Below are positions 16,996 to 24,970 of a stretch of 33,245 nt of DNA, piece by piece. Under the pieces are notes generated by a model. The model was not told the origin of the DNA. It made no database searches and saw only the letters and a program-made list of their open reading frames with translations. Source of the stretch: an uncultured Lachnospiraceae bacterium (GTDB lineage: Bacteria > Bacillota > Clostridia > Lachnospirales > Lachnospiraceae); contig ONEK01000022.1 in NCBI GenBank assembly GCA_900316855.1, positions 1 to 33,245 on the forward strand. Direction: 5' to 3'. A program made the position numbers and the translations under genes. Position 1 is the first letter of the stretch; every line of letters begins with the position of its first letter.

Positions 16996-19311
16996 ATGGA
17001 ATTTCCGGAGCATTTTTTCGAGGATGAGGTAAGGAACGGGTTCTACGTGCCTGCCATGATGAAGCGGTGCTGGGCGGCTTCACTGGAGATGCTGGAGCTG
17101 ATCGCCGGCATCTGTGAAAGGCATGGCATCCACTGGTTCATTCATTACGGGACACTCCTCGGGGCGGTGCGGGGGCACGGGTTTGTTCCGTGGGATGATG
17201 ACGTCGACATCGGCATGCTGCGCAGGGACTACGACCGCTTCATGAAGGCGGCGTCGAGGGAGCTGCCCGACTGGTGCCTCCTCGGCAATGTGCAGAGGAA
17301 TTCTTCCTTCAACGACATGCTGAGCAATGTGAGCAACAAGCCGGCGCTGCCGCTGTCCGAAGAGCTGCTTGCGCGCTTCCATGGCTTTCCCTACATGGCG
17401 AACGTGGATATTTTCCCGTTCGACGCGGTCCCGGATGATCCGGAGGAGGAAGAAAACCGCAAGGCTTACGCTCGCACGCTTGCCGCCCTGTCGAACCTGC
17501 TGAACGACCCCGCGGTGGACTTCCCTGTCAAGCAGCGAGAGGTCGTGGCGTTTGAACAGCACTATGATGTGAGGTTCCGGGGCGGGGAATCCATTTATCA
17601 CCAGCTGTACCGGATGATGGATGATGTCGCGGCGGAGTTTAAGCACCGAGACACGAGGCAGGTCGCGGAGTGCTTTCAGTGGCTGTACAACGACACGCAC
17701 GTGTATGACAGGAGCTGGGTGGATTCGACGGTAGAGCTGGAATTCGAGGGACATAGGCTCCCGGCACCCGTGGGATACCGGGAGCTTCTGAGAATTCACT
17801 ACGGGGAAAATTACATGACGCCCGTACGTGGCACGGCGTCGCACGCCTATCCGTGCTACCGGGCGGACGAGGAGCGGATCGTTGCCGCCGGCGTTACGCT
17901 GCCGGACCGGTACGAGTTTAACCCGGAGGACCTGAGGGAGCCGGAAGCGGACCGGCATGATCCGGCGGAGGGCGTACAGGGCAAATCGGAAGAGGATAAT
18001 TCCGCCGCGGAGGCATCGGGCAACCCGGCAGGCGGGAATTCTGAAGCAGAAGCAGTCAGCCGGCCGGCACGGGAAGATTTCGCGGCGGAGTCCCGGAGCG
18101 GGGCGTATGGCAGAAACTACGCAGTAAGAACCGCCGGTGTCAGACAGAAGGCGCAGACGTCGCTTGATGCACTGCGCAAGATGCAGGGTCTGCTGCGGCA
18201 GGTGCTGGCAGCAGGAGATGCCGGGAGCCTTCTGCCGATGCTGGAGCAGCTGCAGGACGCTGCGGAAAGGGCAGGGAATCTTATCGAGGAGCTCTCGCCG
18301 GAAGGGACGAAGGTTTCCGGGAAGCTCTCGGAGTACTGTGAGCTGCTGTATAAGATGTATCTGGTCCTGACGGGTGCTGAAATAGCCGGGCGGCAGGGAG
18401 AGCCGGATGCCGAAGACGGAAAGAGGCCGGAGACGGCTGCCGCCGCAGCGGGTCAGGCCACGGAGCAGGGAGAGAGTTACGCAGATCGCACGGAGCAGGA
18501 TGTCCGGGAAGCACTCGGGACTTTCGCGGACCGCATGGAGCGGACCCTTTCGGATGCGCAGGCTCTTGTGCCGGAGCTGGCAGCGTTCCACGAGGCAGTG
18601 TTCCTGCCGTTCCGGGCGGACGCGTGGAGCGAGATGGCTCCGCTGTGGAGGGAGCTTTGCGCAGATCCTTCCTGGCATGTGCATGTCGTGCTGATTCCGT
18701 ACAGCACGAGAGGCCCCCTGTGGGAAACGGATCAGATCTGGTACAATCCGCAGGACTATCCCGCGGAGCTTGCCGCGGAGGACTTCAATCCGTACCTGGA
18801 GCGTTTCGGACGCGCGGCAGGGGAGACACAGGACGCAGACCGGTTGAATGCCGGAATCGGAAAGGAGCAGGCTGTCGGTGCGAAGAAACAGCAGATGCAG
18901 ACACCTGTTCCGGTGGAGCTTCTGCCGGATGTCATCGCGACGCAGTTTCCCTATGACGGGTACAACTGCGGCATGGCGATCCCGAACGGCTTCTACGCAC
19001 CCGTGCTGCAGCGCTGCTGCGACAGGCTGGTCTATATCCCGTGGCTCCGGATGGAGGACGCGGACTGCGATGATCCCTTCTACGGGACGGCGGTGATCAA
19101 CCTGCGGAATTTTATCGACATGCCGGGCGTGGTATGCGCGGATCAGATTCTCGTTCCGTCCGGGACGCTGCGGAAAACCTATATTCAGCTCCTTACGGAA
19201 TTTGCCGGGGAGGAATACCGCGGCCACTGGGAACAAGCGGTGCGGGTAATAGGGAACTACAATTGCGGGGTAAGTGTGATGCCTGCTGCGGCACCGGTGC
19301 CGGAGCCCTGA
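16996..19311 (+). CDS. LicD-family phosphotransferase fused to half of a glycerophosphotransferase-like fold
   Basis: Residues about 30-290 are a LicD domain (PF04991) with the signature YGTLLGAVRGHGFVPWDDD at about 50-68 and DIGMLRRDYDRF after it. LicD proteins have a nucleotidyltransferase-like fold and add phosphocholine or related phospho-groups to teichoic acids and capsules. After a low-complexity linker (about 310-375), residues about 376-770 copy the helical region and the acceptor half of the preceding gene's fold: VFLPFRADAWSEMAPLW, VVLIPYSTRG, PDVIATQFPYDGYN and RLVYIPWLRM. The chain ends where the donor-binding half would begin, so this part cannot be a complete glycosyl or glycerophosphate transferase. 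It may recognise the acceptor polymer for LicD. The duplication with the gene at 14228 suggests shared ancestry. This is the last gene of the cluster. Confidence 0.82.
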   Translation: MEFPEHFFEDEVRNGFYVPAMMKRCWAASLEMLELIAGICERHGIHWFIHYGTLLGAVRGHGFVPWDDDVDIGMLRRDYDRFMKAASRELPDWCLLGNVQRNSSFNDMLSNVSNKPALPLSEELLARFHGFPYMANVDIFPFDAVPDDPEEEENRKAYARTLAALSNLLNDPAVDFPVKQREVVAFEQHYDVRFRGGESIYHQLYRMMDDVAAEFKHRDTRQVAECFQWLYNDTHVYDRSWVDSTVELEFEGHRLPAPVGYRELLRIHYGENYMTPVRGTASHAYPCYRADEERIVAAGVTLPDRYEFNPEDLREPEADRHDPAEGVQGKSEEDNSAAEASGNPAGGNSEAEAVSRPAREDFAAESRSGAYGRNYAVRTAGVRQKAQTSLDALRKMQGLLRQVLAAGDAGSLLPMLEQLQDAAERAGNLIEELSPEGTKVSGKLSEYCELLYKMYLVLTGAEIAGRQGEPDAEDGKRPETAAAAAGQATEQGESYADRTEQDVREALGTFADRMERTLSDAQALVPELAAFHEAVFLPFRADAWSEMAPLWRELCADPSWHVHVVLIPYSTRGPLWETDQIWYNPQDYPAELAAEDFNPYLERFGRAAGETQDADRLNAGIGKEQAVGAKKQQMQTPVPVELLPDVIATQFPYDGYNCGMAIPNGFYAPVLQRCCDRLVYIPWLRMEDADCDDPFYGTAVINLRNFIDMPGVVCADQILVPSGTLRKTYIQLLTEFAGEEYRGHWEQAVRVIGNYNCGVSVMPAAAPVPEP

Positions 19312-19360
19312 GATGGAACAGTTTGAGCGTGTGCCGGAGAAGCACAGGCTGAGGGGAGGC

Positions 19361-19390
19361 GTGTCAAAAAGAAACGTCCCCCGGGGACAC
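19361..19390. repeat. Dispersed GTGTC...GACAC element, copy 2
   Basis: GTGTC (19361-19365) and GACAC (19386-19390) flank AAAAAGAAACGTCCCCCGGG. The left half matches copy 1 at 1294 closely (GTGTCAAAA, GAA, CGTCC). Both copies lie in intergenic DNA at the two ends of the surface-polymer cluster. Confidence 0.55.
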
Positions 19391-19454
19391 ATAGGGCCGG
19401 CAGAGGGTGCTGCCTCCGGCTTGCACGAAAATGACAGGGAAAGCACTTACAAAA

Positions 19455-19508
19455 GGGCGGCCTGACGTGAGTTTGACGAATCTAACTCGCGGCGGGCTGC
19501 TTTTTTTG
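19455..19508 (+). terminator. Rho-independent terminator after the polymer cluster
   Basis: A long imperfect stem runs from 19457 to 19500. The outer arm GCGGCCTGAC pairs with GGCGGGCTGC, and the inner arm GTGAGTTTGA pairs with TCTAACTCGC around a CGAA loop. Seven Ts follow at 19501-19507. It separates the polymer cluster from the rnf operon. Its T-tract runs directly into the candidate Rex operator. Confidence 0.85.
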
Positions 19509-19523
19509 TTAAATCGTTGACAA
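19506..19523 (+). promoter_or_regulatory. Candidate Rex operator upstream of rnfC
   Basis: TTGTTAA, ATCG, TTGACAA reads as two inverted 7-base half sites around a 4-base centre. The published clostridial Rex consensus is TTGTTAA-N4-TTAACAA; 13 of the 14 defined bases match. Rex is a repressor released by a high NADH/NAD+ ratio, which fits control of an NADH-linked ion pump. The right half contains TTGACA (19517-19522), a perfect -35 hexamer. However, the nearest TAAAAT (19544-19549) is 21 bases away, longer than usual. Confidence 0.6.
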
Positions 19524-19571
19524 TATTCCACAAAATTTACGGGTAAAATTTTACTTTTTTTTACATTTCGG

Positions 19572-19601
19572 TGTACCCAGTTGTTCTATGCGCGTTATAA
19601 T
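19572..19601 (+). promoter_or_regulatory. Candidate rnf promoter
   Basis: A perfect TATAAT stands at 19596-19601 in an AT-rich stretch that contrasts with the GC-rich surroundings. The best -35 at 17-18 bases, around 19572-19578, is weak. The leader to rnfC would be roughly 110 bases. A GGCCGGC inverted repeat in the leader (about 19656-19679) could fold, but no known riboswitch was recognised. Confidence 0.45.
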
Positions 19602-19717
19602 AGGAGCGGTGCGGAGTTTCCCGGTGCAGGGTGTGATTAAAATGTAGCGCCCCGCAGGCCGGCACGAGAGGGGCCGGCAGACGAAGCATCAAAAATTTTG
19701 CGTAGGGGGTATCAATA

Positions 19718-21043
19718 ATGAGTTTTGGCAAAAAGCATTTGAGCAGTATCGATGCCGGACATTACAAGAATACCTGTGACAGCGCAACGGAGGTCATGCC
19801 GGTTCCGAAGGTCGTAAAGCTATCGATGTCGGAAAATATCGGCGCGCCCTGCAAGCCGCTCGTTGCCAAAGGTGATTCCGTCAAAGTCGGTCAGAAGATC
19901 GGCGATACGGACGCATTCCTGTCTGTTCCCGTGCATTCGAGCGTTTCCGGTACAGTGACCGGAATCGAGACCATTCGCAACGGAATGGGCGGCATGGATA
20001 CGCTCGTTGTCATCGAGCCCGATGGCAGGCAGGAGCTGATGGAGGGGCTTCACGCGCCCGAGATCAGCGATCAGCCCGGTTTCATCAAGGCGATGCGCGA
20101 GTCCGGCCTCGTAGGTCTGGGCGGCGCTTCGTTCCCGTCGTGGGTGAAGTTCAATCCCAAGAACCTCTCCGAGATCACGACGGTCATTGTGAACGGCGCT
20201 GAGTGCGAGCCCTTCATCACGTCCGATCACAGGACGATGCTGGAGGATACGCAGAATGTCATCGACGGGTGCCTGGCACTGATGAAGTACCTGGGCGCTG
20301 GCGACGGCTATATTGCCATCGAGGACAACAAGCAGAACGCGATCGACAAGTTCACGAAGATGCTGAAGGAGCAGAACATCGCGAACATCCACGTGTTCCC
20401 GCTGCAGGCGCGGTACCCGAAGGGCGCCGAGCGTGTCCTGATTTATGAGGTGACGGGCAGGAAGTGCGACGCGGGTGTCCTGCCGGCGTCCCTTGGCGTC
20501 ATCGTATCGAACATCACCTCGACCGCCTTCGTCGGGCAGTACCTCAAGGACGGCATTCCGCTCGTGAAGAAGAGGCTGACCGTCGACGGCGATGCCGTTG
20601 CGCAGCCGAAGAACGTACAGATCCCGATCGGCGCGCTTGTATCCGATGTCATCGCCTTCTGCGGCGGCTACAAGTCCGAGCCGAAGAAGATCCTCCTCGG
20701 CGGACCGATGATGGGCCGCGCGATTTTCTCCGATGAGCAGCCTCTGGTGAAGGCAAACAACGCAATTCTTGCTTTTACCGGGGAACAGGCCGCCATCCCG
20801 GAGGAGACGGCGTGCATCAACTGCGGCAGATGCCATGAGGCCTGCCCGTTTGACCTGCTGCCGACTAAGTTTGCGGAAGCGTATGAGCGCAAGGATGTAC
20901 AGATGCTGCGTGACCTGCAGGTAATGCAGTGCATGGAATGCGGCAGCTGCTCGTTCGTATGCCCTGCCCACAGACCGCTTGCTTTCATGAACAAGCTGGG
21001 CAAGGCGATGGTAAAGGAGGCGGATCGAAATGCCAAGCACTGA
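19718..21043 (+). CDS. rnfC: Rnf complex subunit C, NADH/FMN and 4Fe-4S subunit
   Basis: RnfC is the cytoplasmic subunit that exchanges electrons with NAD(H) in the membrane-bound ferredoxin:NAD+ oxidoreductase. The N-terminal barrel-sandwich-like region precedes the FMN/NADH fold, marked by GLGGASFPSWVKF and VNGAECEPFITSDHR. Two 4Fe-4S motifs close the protein: CINCGRCHEACP (about 367-378) and CMECGSCSFVCP (about 406-417). The 441-residue length is normal for the clostridial form. The ATG at 19718 has GGGGG at 19704-19708. It opens a six-gene operon in the order C-D-G-E-A-B, the usual clostridial arrangement, downstream of the candidate Rex site. The stop overlaps the start of rnfD by 14 bases. 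Confidence 0.97.
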   Translation: MSFGKKHLSSIDAGHYKNTCDSATEVMPVPKVVKLSMSENIGAPCKPLVAKGDSVKVGQKIGDTDAFLSVPVHSSVSGTVTGIETIRNGMGGMDTLVVIEPDGRQELMEGLHAPEISDQPGFIKAMRESGLVGLGGASFPSWVKFNPKNLSEITTVIVNGAECEPFITSDHRTMLEDTQNVIDGCLALMKYLGAGDGYIAIEDNKQNAIDKFTKMLKEQNIANIHVFPLQARYPKGAERVLIYEVTGRKCDAGVLPASLGVIVSNITSTAFVGQYLKDGIPLVKKRLTVDGDAVAQPKNVQIPIGALVSDVIAFCGGYKSEPKKILLGGPMMGRAIFSDEQPLVKANNAILAFTGEQAAIPEETACINCGRCHEACPFDLLPTKFAEAYERKDVQMLRDLQVMQCMECGSCSFVCPAHRPLAFMNKLGKAMVKEADRNAKH

Positions 21044-22109
21044 GAATAATTTTAAAAGTGGCCTGATGGTTTCTGCCGCACCTCATTTCGTTACAAAGCT
21101 GGATACGCAGAAGACCATGATGTATGTGCTGATCGGACTGGCTCCGGCAGCTGTTGCTTCCACGATCCTGTTCGGGTTCGGGGCGCTGCTCCGGATCATC
21201 CTGGGCATGATCTTCGCGTGCGCGTCCGAATGGTGCTACAACAAAATCATGAAGAAGCCGCAGACGATCCAGGATCTGTCGTGCTGTGTCACGGGCGCGA
21301 TTCTCGCGATGAACGTTCCGTCGAACTTCCCGATCTGGATGCTGGCGGTTGGCTGCGCGGTCGCGATCATCATCGTGAAATGCCTGTACGGCGGCATCGG
21401 ACGCAACATTGCAAACCCTGCCCTCGTAGGGCGCGCGGTTCTGCTGCTGTCCTGGACGAGCTCCATGACGACGTGGCCGCTCACAAGGTTCCAGAGGGCT
21501 TCCGGACTGTACGGCGCGGATGCCGTAACCGGTGCGACGCCCCTGGGCGACCTTGCTGCCGGCAATCTTGGATACGCGAACTACAGCCTGCTGGATATGT
21601 TCCTGGGCAACACGGGCGGTGCGCTCGGTGAGACGTGTACGATCGCAATCCTCATCGGCGGTATCTTCCTTATCTGGAAGAAGATCATCAGCCCCATCAT
21701 TCCGTGCAGCTTCATCGGGACGGTATTTATCATTTCCCTCGTTTACTACGCGTTCAATCCGAACGGCGTCTACAACGCGTTCCAGATGGCGATCTTCTCC
21801 ATCCTGGCAGGCGGCGTGATGTTCGGCGCGTTCTTCTGCGCGACGGATTACGTGACGAGCCCGATCCTCGAGAGAGGCAAGCTCGTCTTCGGCATCGGGT
21901 GCGGCGCCCTGACGGTCATGATCCGTATCCTGGGATCCTATCCCGAGGGTGTTTCGTTCGCCATCCTGCTGATGAACATCTTCACTCCTCTCATTGACCG
22001 CTGGGCAGAGCGCTCGTTCTACGGCATCGCGAAGAGGGAGAAGGAAGCGAAGAAGGCCGCGAAGGCCGCTGCCGCTTCCGCGGACACTGCAAAGGAGGCT
22101 GCAAAATAA
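21030..22109 (+). CDS. rnfD: Rnf complex subunit D, flavinylated membrane subunit
   Basis: RnfD is an integral membrane subunit (NqrB/RnfD family, PF03116) with a covalently bound FMN and part of the Na+ or H+ translocation path. Several hydrophobic segments are visible, for example MYVLIGLAPAAVASTILFGF at about 31-50. The flavinylation motif TGATPLG places the acceptor threonine at residue 170, so the ApbE protein encoded at 26155 is the expected modifying enzyme. The C-terminus is a Lys/Ala-rich tail on the cytoplasmic side. AAGGAGGCGG precedes the start, which lies inside the rnfC end. The stop shares bases with the rnfG start (TAATG), showing tight coupling. Confidence 0.97.
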   Translation: MPSTENNFKSGLMVSAAPHFVTKLDTQKTMMYVLIGLAPAAVASTILFGFGALLRIILGMIFACASEWCYNKIMKKPQTIQDLSCCVTGAILAMNVPSNFPIWMLAVGCAVAIIIVKCLYGGIGRNIANPALVGRAVLLLSWTSSMTTWPLTRFQRASGLYGADAVTGATPLGDLAAGNLGYANYSLLDMFLGNTGGALGETCTIAILIGGIFLIWKKIISPIIPCSFIGTVFIISLVYYAFNPNGVYNAFQMAIFSILAGGVMFGAFFCATDYVTSPILERGKLVFGIGCGALTVMIRILGSYPEGVSFAILLMNIFTPLIDRWAERSFYGIAKREKEAKKAAKAAAASADTAKEAAK

Positions 22110-22708
22110 TGAGTACGAATGCAAAAACTGCGGATCCGTCCAATGCAAAATTTCATGAATATATCTACCCGGTCATCATCCTGACACTGATCGCACTGAT
22201 CGCGACAGCGCTGCTGGCGGTGACGAACAACATCACGAAGCCGCTCATCGACCAGCGCGCGATTGAGGAAGCCAACGCCGCGAGGAAGGCTGTCCTGCCG
22301 GACGGCGACAGCTTCACCCAGGCGCAGGCGGATACGCTGTGCACTTCGACGGACGGCTCCGCCCGTGTGACGGAGGTTTATACGGCGGACAACGGTTCCG
22401 GCACGGTATTTACAGTTGTGACGAAGTCGTTCGGCGGCGACCTGACCATGATGGTGGGCGTCGATTCGACCGGTGCGGTGACGGGCGTCAAGGTAACGGC
22501 ACATTCAGATACCCCCGGCGTCGGCACGAAGGATCAGGATCCGGACTATCTGGCACAGTATCAGGGCAGGACAGCCCTTACGTCCGAGGACGTGAAGTCC
22601 GAGGACGGCTTCAGCTATATTTCAGGCGCATCTGTTTCCGGCACGGCCATCCATAAGGGTGTATACGCCGCGCTCGCACAGTTCGCCCAGACAGGAGGTG
22701 CACAGTAA
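22109..22708 (+). CDS. rnfG: Rnf complex subunit G, FMN-binding subunit
   Basis: RnfG is anchored by one N-terminal membrane helix (about 16-38) and carries a covalent FMN in an extracytoplasmic domain (PF04205). The attachment motif reads SGASVSGTA, which puts serine at position 175 where most RnfG proteins have threonine. Serine is tolerated in the S/T-G-A-T/S consensus for ApbE, so flavinylation is still plausible. The middle FMN-binding segment GDLTMMVGVDSTGAVTGVKV is typical. Electrons pass between this subunit and RnfD or RnfE in the complex. Start and stop both overlap neighbours as TAATG. Confidence 0.95.
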   Translation: MSTNAKTADPSNAKFHEYIYPVIILTLIALIATALLAVTNNITKPLIDQRAIEEANAARKAVLPDGDSFTQAQADTLCTSTDGSARVTEVYTADNGSGTVFTVVTKSFGGDLTMMVGVDSTGAVTGVKVTAHSDTPGVGTKDQDPDYLAQYQGRTALTSEDVKSEDGFSYISGASVSGTAIHKGVYAALAQFAQTGGAQ

Positions 22709-23460
22709 TGGCAGAAGAAGCTAAGAAAAGCAAGCTGAGCATTCTCACGAATGGTCTCATCAAGGAGAACCCGGTGCTGGTTCTGGTCATCGGTACCTGC
22801 CCGACACTGGCAACGTCCACATCCGTGGAGACGGGCCTTGGCATGGGACTTGCCGCGACGGCGGTTCTGGTCTGCTCCAATATCGTAATCAGCGCGCTGC
22901 ACAAGCTGATTCCGGATAAGGTCAGGATCCCCTGCTTTATCACGGTTATTGCGGCGTTCGTAACGATCGTGCAGATGATTCTGGAGGCGTTCGTGCCGAG
23001 CCTGTACAGTGCACTCGGCCTGTATCTGCCCCTCATTGTGGTTAACTGCATCATCCTCGGCCGTGCCGAGATGTTCGCCTCGAAGAACAGCATCGGCGAT
23101 TCCGCGCTCGACGGCATCGGCATGGGCCTCGGCTTCACGCTGACGCTGTGCGTCATGGGCACGATCCGTGAGATCCTGGGCTCCGGCACATGGCTTGCAG
23201 GCGACTGGTTCGGTCTGGCACCCGGCTTCAAGGGTATCCAGCTGCAGGCAAGGTTTATTCCCGGAATGGGCATCATGACCATGGTTCCCGGTGGATTCTT
23301 CGTTTTCGCCTGCGTTATGGCTGCCGTACATTATTTCACGCGCGACAAGTCGAAGATCCGCAACGATTTCGGCTGCCACGGCTGTGCCATGGAAGACATC
23401 TGCTCCGATGAGAAGAAGGCAAAGGAGCAGGGCGCTGACAGAAAGGGGAACGTAGCATGA
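22708..23460 (+). CDS. rnfE: Rnf complex subunit E, membrane subunit
   Basis: RnfE belongs to the Rnf-Nqr membrane family (PF02508) with about six hydrophobic helices. ENPVLVLVIGTCPTLATSTS near the N-terminus and LGLYLPLIVVNCIILGRAE in the middle are strongly conserved. The cysteines in GTCP and VNCI are in the positions that ligate the intramembrane iron centre shared with RnfA in related complexes. An extra C-terminal tail with a CHGCAMEDIC cysteine cluster (about 223-232) is seen. Comparable tails occur in some clostridial RnfE proteins, and their role is not known to me. It overlaps rnfA by ATGA. Confidence 0.96.
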   Translation: MAEEAKKSKLSILTNGLIKENPVLVLVIGTCPTLATSTSVETGLGMGLAATAVLVCSNIVISALHKLIPDKVRIPCFITVIAAFVTIVQMILEAFVPSLYSALGLYLPLIVVNCIILGRAEMFASKNSIGDSALDGIGMGLGFTLTLCVMGTIREILGSGTWLAGDWFGLAPGFKGIQLQARFIPGMGIMTMVPGGFFVFACVMAAVHYFTRDKSKIRNDFGCHGCAMEDICSDEKKAKEQGADRKGNVA

Positions 23461-24044
23461 GCTCATTTGGTTCTCTGGTTATCATCATCATCGGGATGGT
23501 GACGGTGAACAACTACCCGCTGTCCCAGTTCCTGGGCATCTGCCCGTTCCTGGGTGTGTCGACGGATCTCGACAGTGCCAAGGGCATGGGTGTTGCCGTT
23601 ACGTTCGTCATGACGCTCGCGACGATCGTTACCTGGCCGCTGCAGCAGCTGCTCGACAAGCTGGGCATCGGCTATCTGCAGACAGTATCTTTCATCCTGA
23701 TCATCGCGGCTCTCGTTCAGTTCATCGAGATGTTCCTGAAAAAGAACATGCCCGCGCTGTACAAGTCCATGGGTATTTACCTGCCCCTCATCACCACGAA
23801 CTGCGCGGTGCTGGGTGTCTGCATTGACAACATCAACGCCGGCTACACCTACGCACAGTCCATCGCGCAGGCATTCGGCGGCGGCCTCGGTTTCTGGCTC
23901 GCCCTGACGATCATGGCAGGCGTTCGCTCGAAGCTGCAGGATCAGTCCCGCATCCCTCAGTCGTTCCACGGGGTTCCGATCGTTCTCACGACCGCTGCCA
24001 TCCTGGCAATCGCTTTCATGGGATTCAACGGTATGTTCTCATAA
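23457..24044 (+). CDS. rnfA: Rnf complex subunit A, membrane subunit
   Basis: RnfA is the paralogue of RnfE (PF02508), inserted in inverted topology, and helps hold the intramembrane Fe-S centre. Conserved segments are VNNYPLSQFLGICPFLGVS near residues 16-34 and GIYLPLITTNCAVLG near 106-120, each carrying the expected cysteine. At 195 residues it has the standard size. It starts inside the rnfE stop (ATGA) and ends 12 bases before rnfB. The remaining residues are nearly all hydrophobic helices, consistent with a core subunit of the pump. Confidence 0.97.
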   Translation: MSSFGSLVIIIIGMVTVNNYPLSQFLGICPFLGVSTDLDSAKGMGVAVTFVMTLATIVTWPLQQLLDKLGIGYLQTVSFILIIAALVQFIEMFLKKNMPALYKSMGIYLPLITTNCAVLGVCIDNINAGYTYAQSIAQAFGGGLGFWLALTIMAGVRSKLQDQSRIPQSFHGVPIVLTTAAILAIAFMGFNGMFS

Positions 24045-24056
24045 GGGGGTTCGAGT

Positions 24057-24890
24057 ATGAATTTGATCGTAATTGCAGTAGTTCTGCTGACAGTGATCGG
24101 ACTCCTCGCGGGAATCCTGCTGTCGTATGCATCGAAGATCTTCGAGGTGAAGGAAGATCAGCTGTTCATTGACCTGCGTGCGGAGCTGCCCGGTGCCAAC
24201 TGCGGCGGCTGCGGCTTCGCGGGCTGCGACGATTACGCCCACGCTCTCTCGGACGGGACCGGTACGACGCCGTGCAACAAGTGTGCGGTCGGCGGCCCGA
24301 AGGTCGCGGCAAAGCTTGCTTCGATCCTCGGCACGGACGCCGGCTCGGCGGAGCGCCAGGTTTCGTTCGTTGCCTGCAACGGCACCAATGAAAACGCGAA
24401 GAAGCTGTATGACTACAACGGCATCAGCTCCTGCAAGGCGGCGAAGACGCTGTTCGGCGGGAGGAAGCTGTGTCCTTACGGCTGTATCGGCCTCGGCGAC
24501 TGCGAAGCGGTGTGCGACTTCGACGCCATCCATGTCTGCGACGGTGTCGCGGTTGTGAACCGTGACAAGTGCACCGCGTGCGGCAAGTGCGTGAAGGCCT
24601 GCCCGAACGGCCTCATTTCGCTCAAGCCCGAGCACAGCCTCGTCATCGTGCAGTGCTCCAACAAGGATATGGGCAAGGCTGCCATGGCAGTCTGCAAGAC
24701 GTCCTGCATCGCGTGCAGGATGTGCGAGAGGACCTGCCAGCATGACGCGGTTCATGTGACGGACAACCTCGCCTACATCGATCCTGCGAAGTGTGTCGGC
24801 TGCGGCGAGTGCGCCGAGAAGTGCCCGAAGCACGCCATCGTAAACCTCGGCCTCAAGGCTAAGAAGGCCCAGGAGAAGGCGACCGCGTAA
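24057..24890 (+). CDS. rnfB: Rnf complex subunit B, ferredoxin-like polycluster subunit
   Basis: RnfB is the entry point for electrons from reduced ferredoxin. One N-terminal membrane anchor (about 1-27) is followed by the family Fe-S motif in NCGGCGFAGCDDY with a later CNKC. Several ferredoxin-type motifs come next: CPYGCIGLGDCEAVC, CTACGKCVKACP, CIACRMCERTC and CVGCGECAEKCP. That count agrees with the multi-cluster clostridial RnfB. GGGGG upstream supports the ATG at 24057. It is the last gene of the operon and is followed by a strong convergent terminator. Confidence 0.97.
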   Translation: MNLIVIAVVLLTVIGLLAGILLSYASKIFEVKEDQLFIDLRAELPGANCGGCGFAGCDDYAHALSDGTGTTPCNKCAVGGPKVAAKLASILGTDAGSAERQVSFVACNGTNENAKKLYDYNGISSCKAAKTLFGGRKLCPYGCIGLGDCEAVCDFDAIHVCDGVAVVNRDKCTACGKCVKACPNGLISLKPEHSLVIVQCSNKDMGKAAMAVCKTSCIACRMCERTCQHDAVHVTDNLAYIDPAKCVGCGECAEKCPKHAIVNLGLKAKKAQEKATA

Positions 24891-24940
24891 CAGCCGGCTG
24901 CCGTGGCCTGAAAGCCGCATGAAATTACAAATGAATCGGG

Positions 24941-24970
24941 GAGAGGACGGCGGAAACGCCGTCCTCTTCT
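24941..24970. terminator. Bidirectional terminator between rnfB and the Gx gene
   Basis: GAGGACGGCG (24943-24952) pairs perfectly with CGCCGTCCTC (24957-24966) across a GAAA tetraloop. T-rich sequence follows on the plus side, and an AT-rich run follows on the minus side. It serves two convergent operons. The minus-strand gene's TAA at 24972-24970 is immediately next to the stem. Confidence 0.88.

Noticed and set aside
17080..19446. 788-codon open frame on the minus strand
   Set aside because: It is fully antisense to the LicD fusion gene, lacks recognisable motifs, and is Arg/Pro/His-rich as expected for the mirror of GC-rich codons.
19602..19717. Riboswitch in the rnf leader
   Set aside because: Only a GGCCGGC inverted repeat was seen; none of the conserved elements of FMN or other common riboswitches could be recognised.
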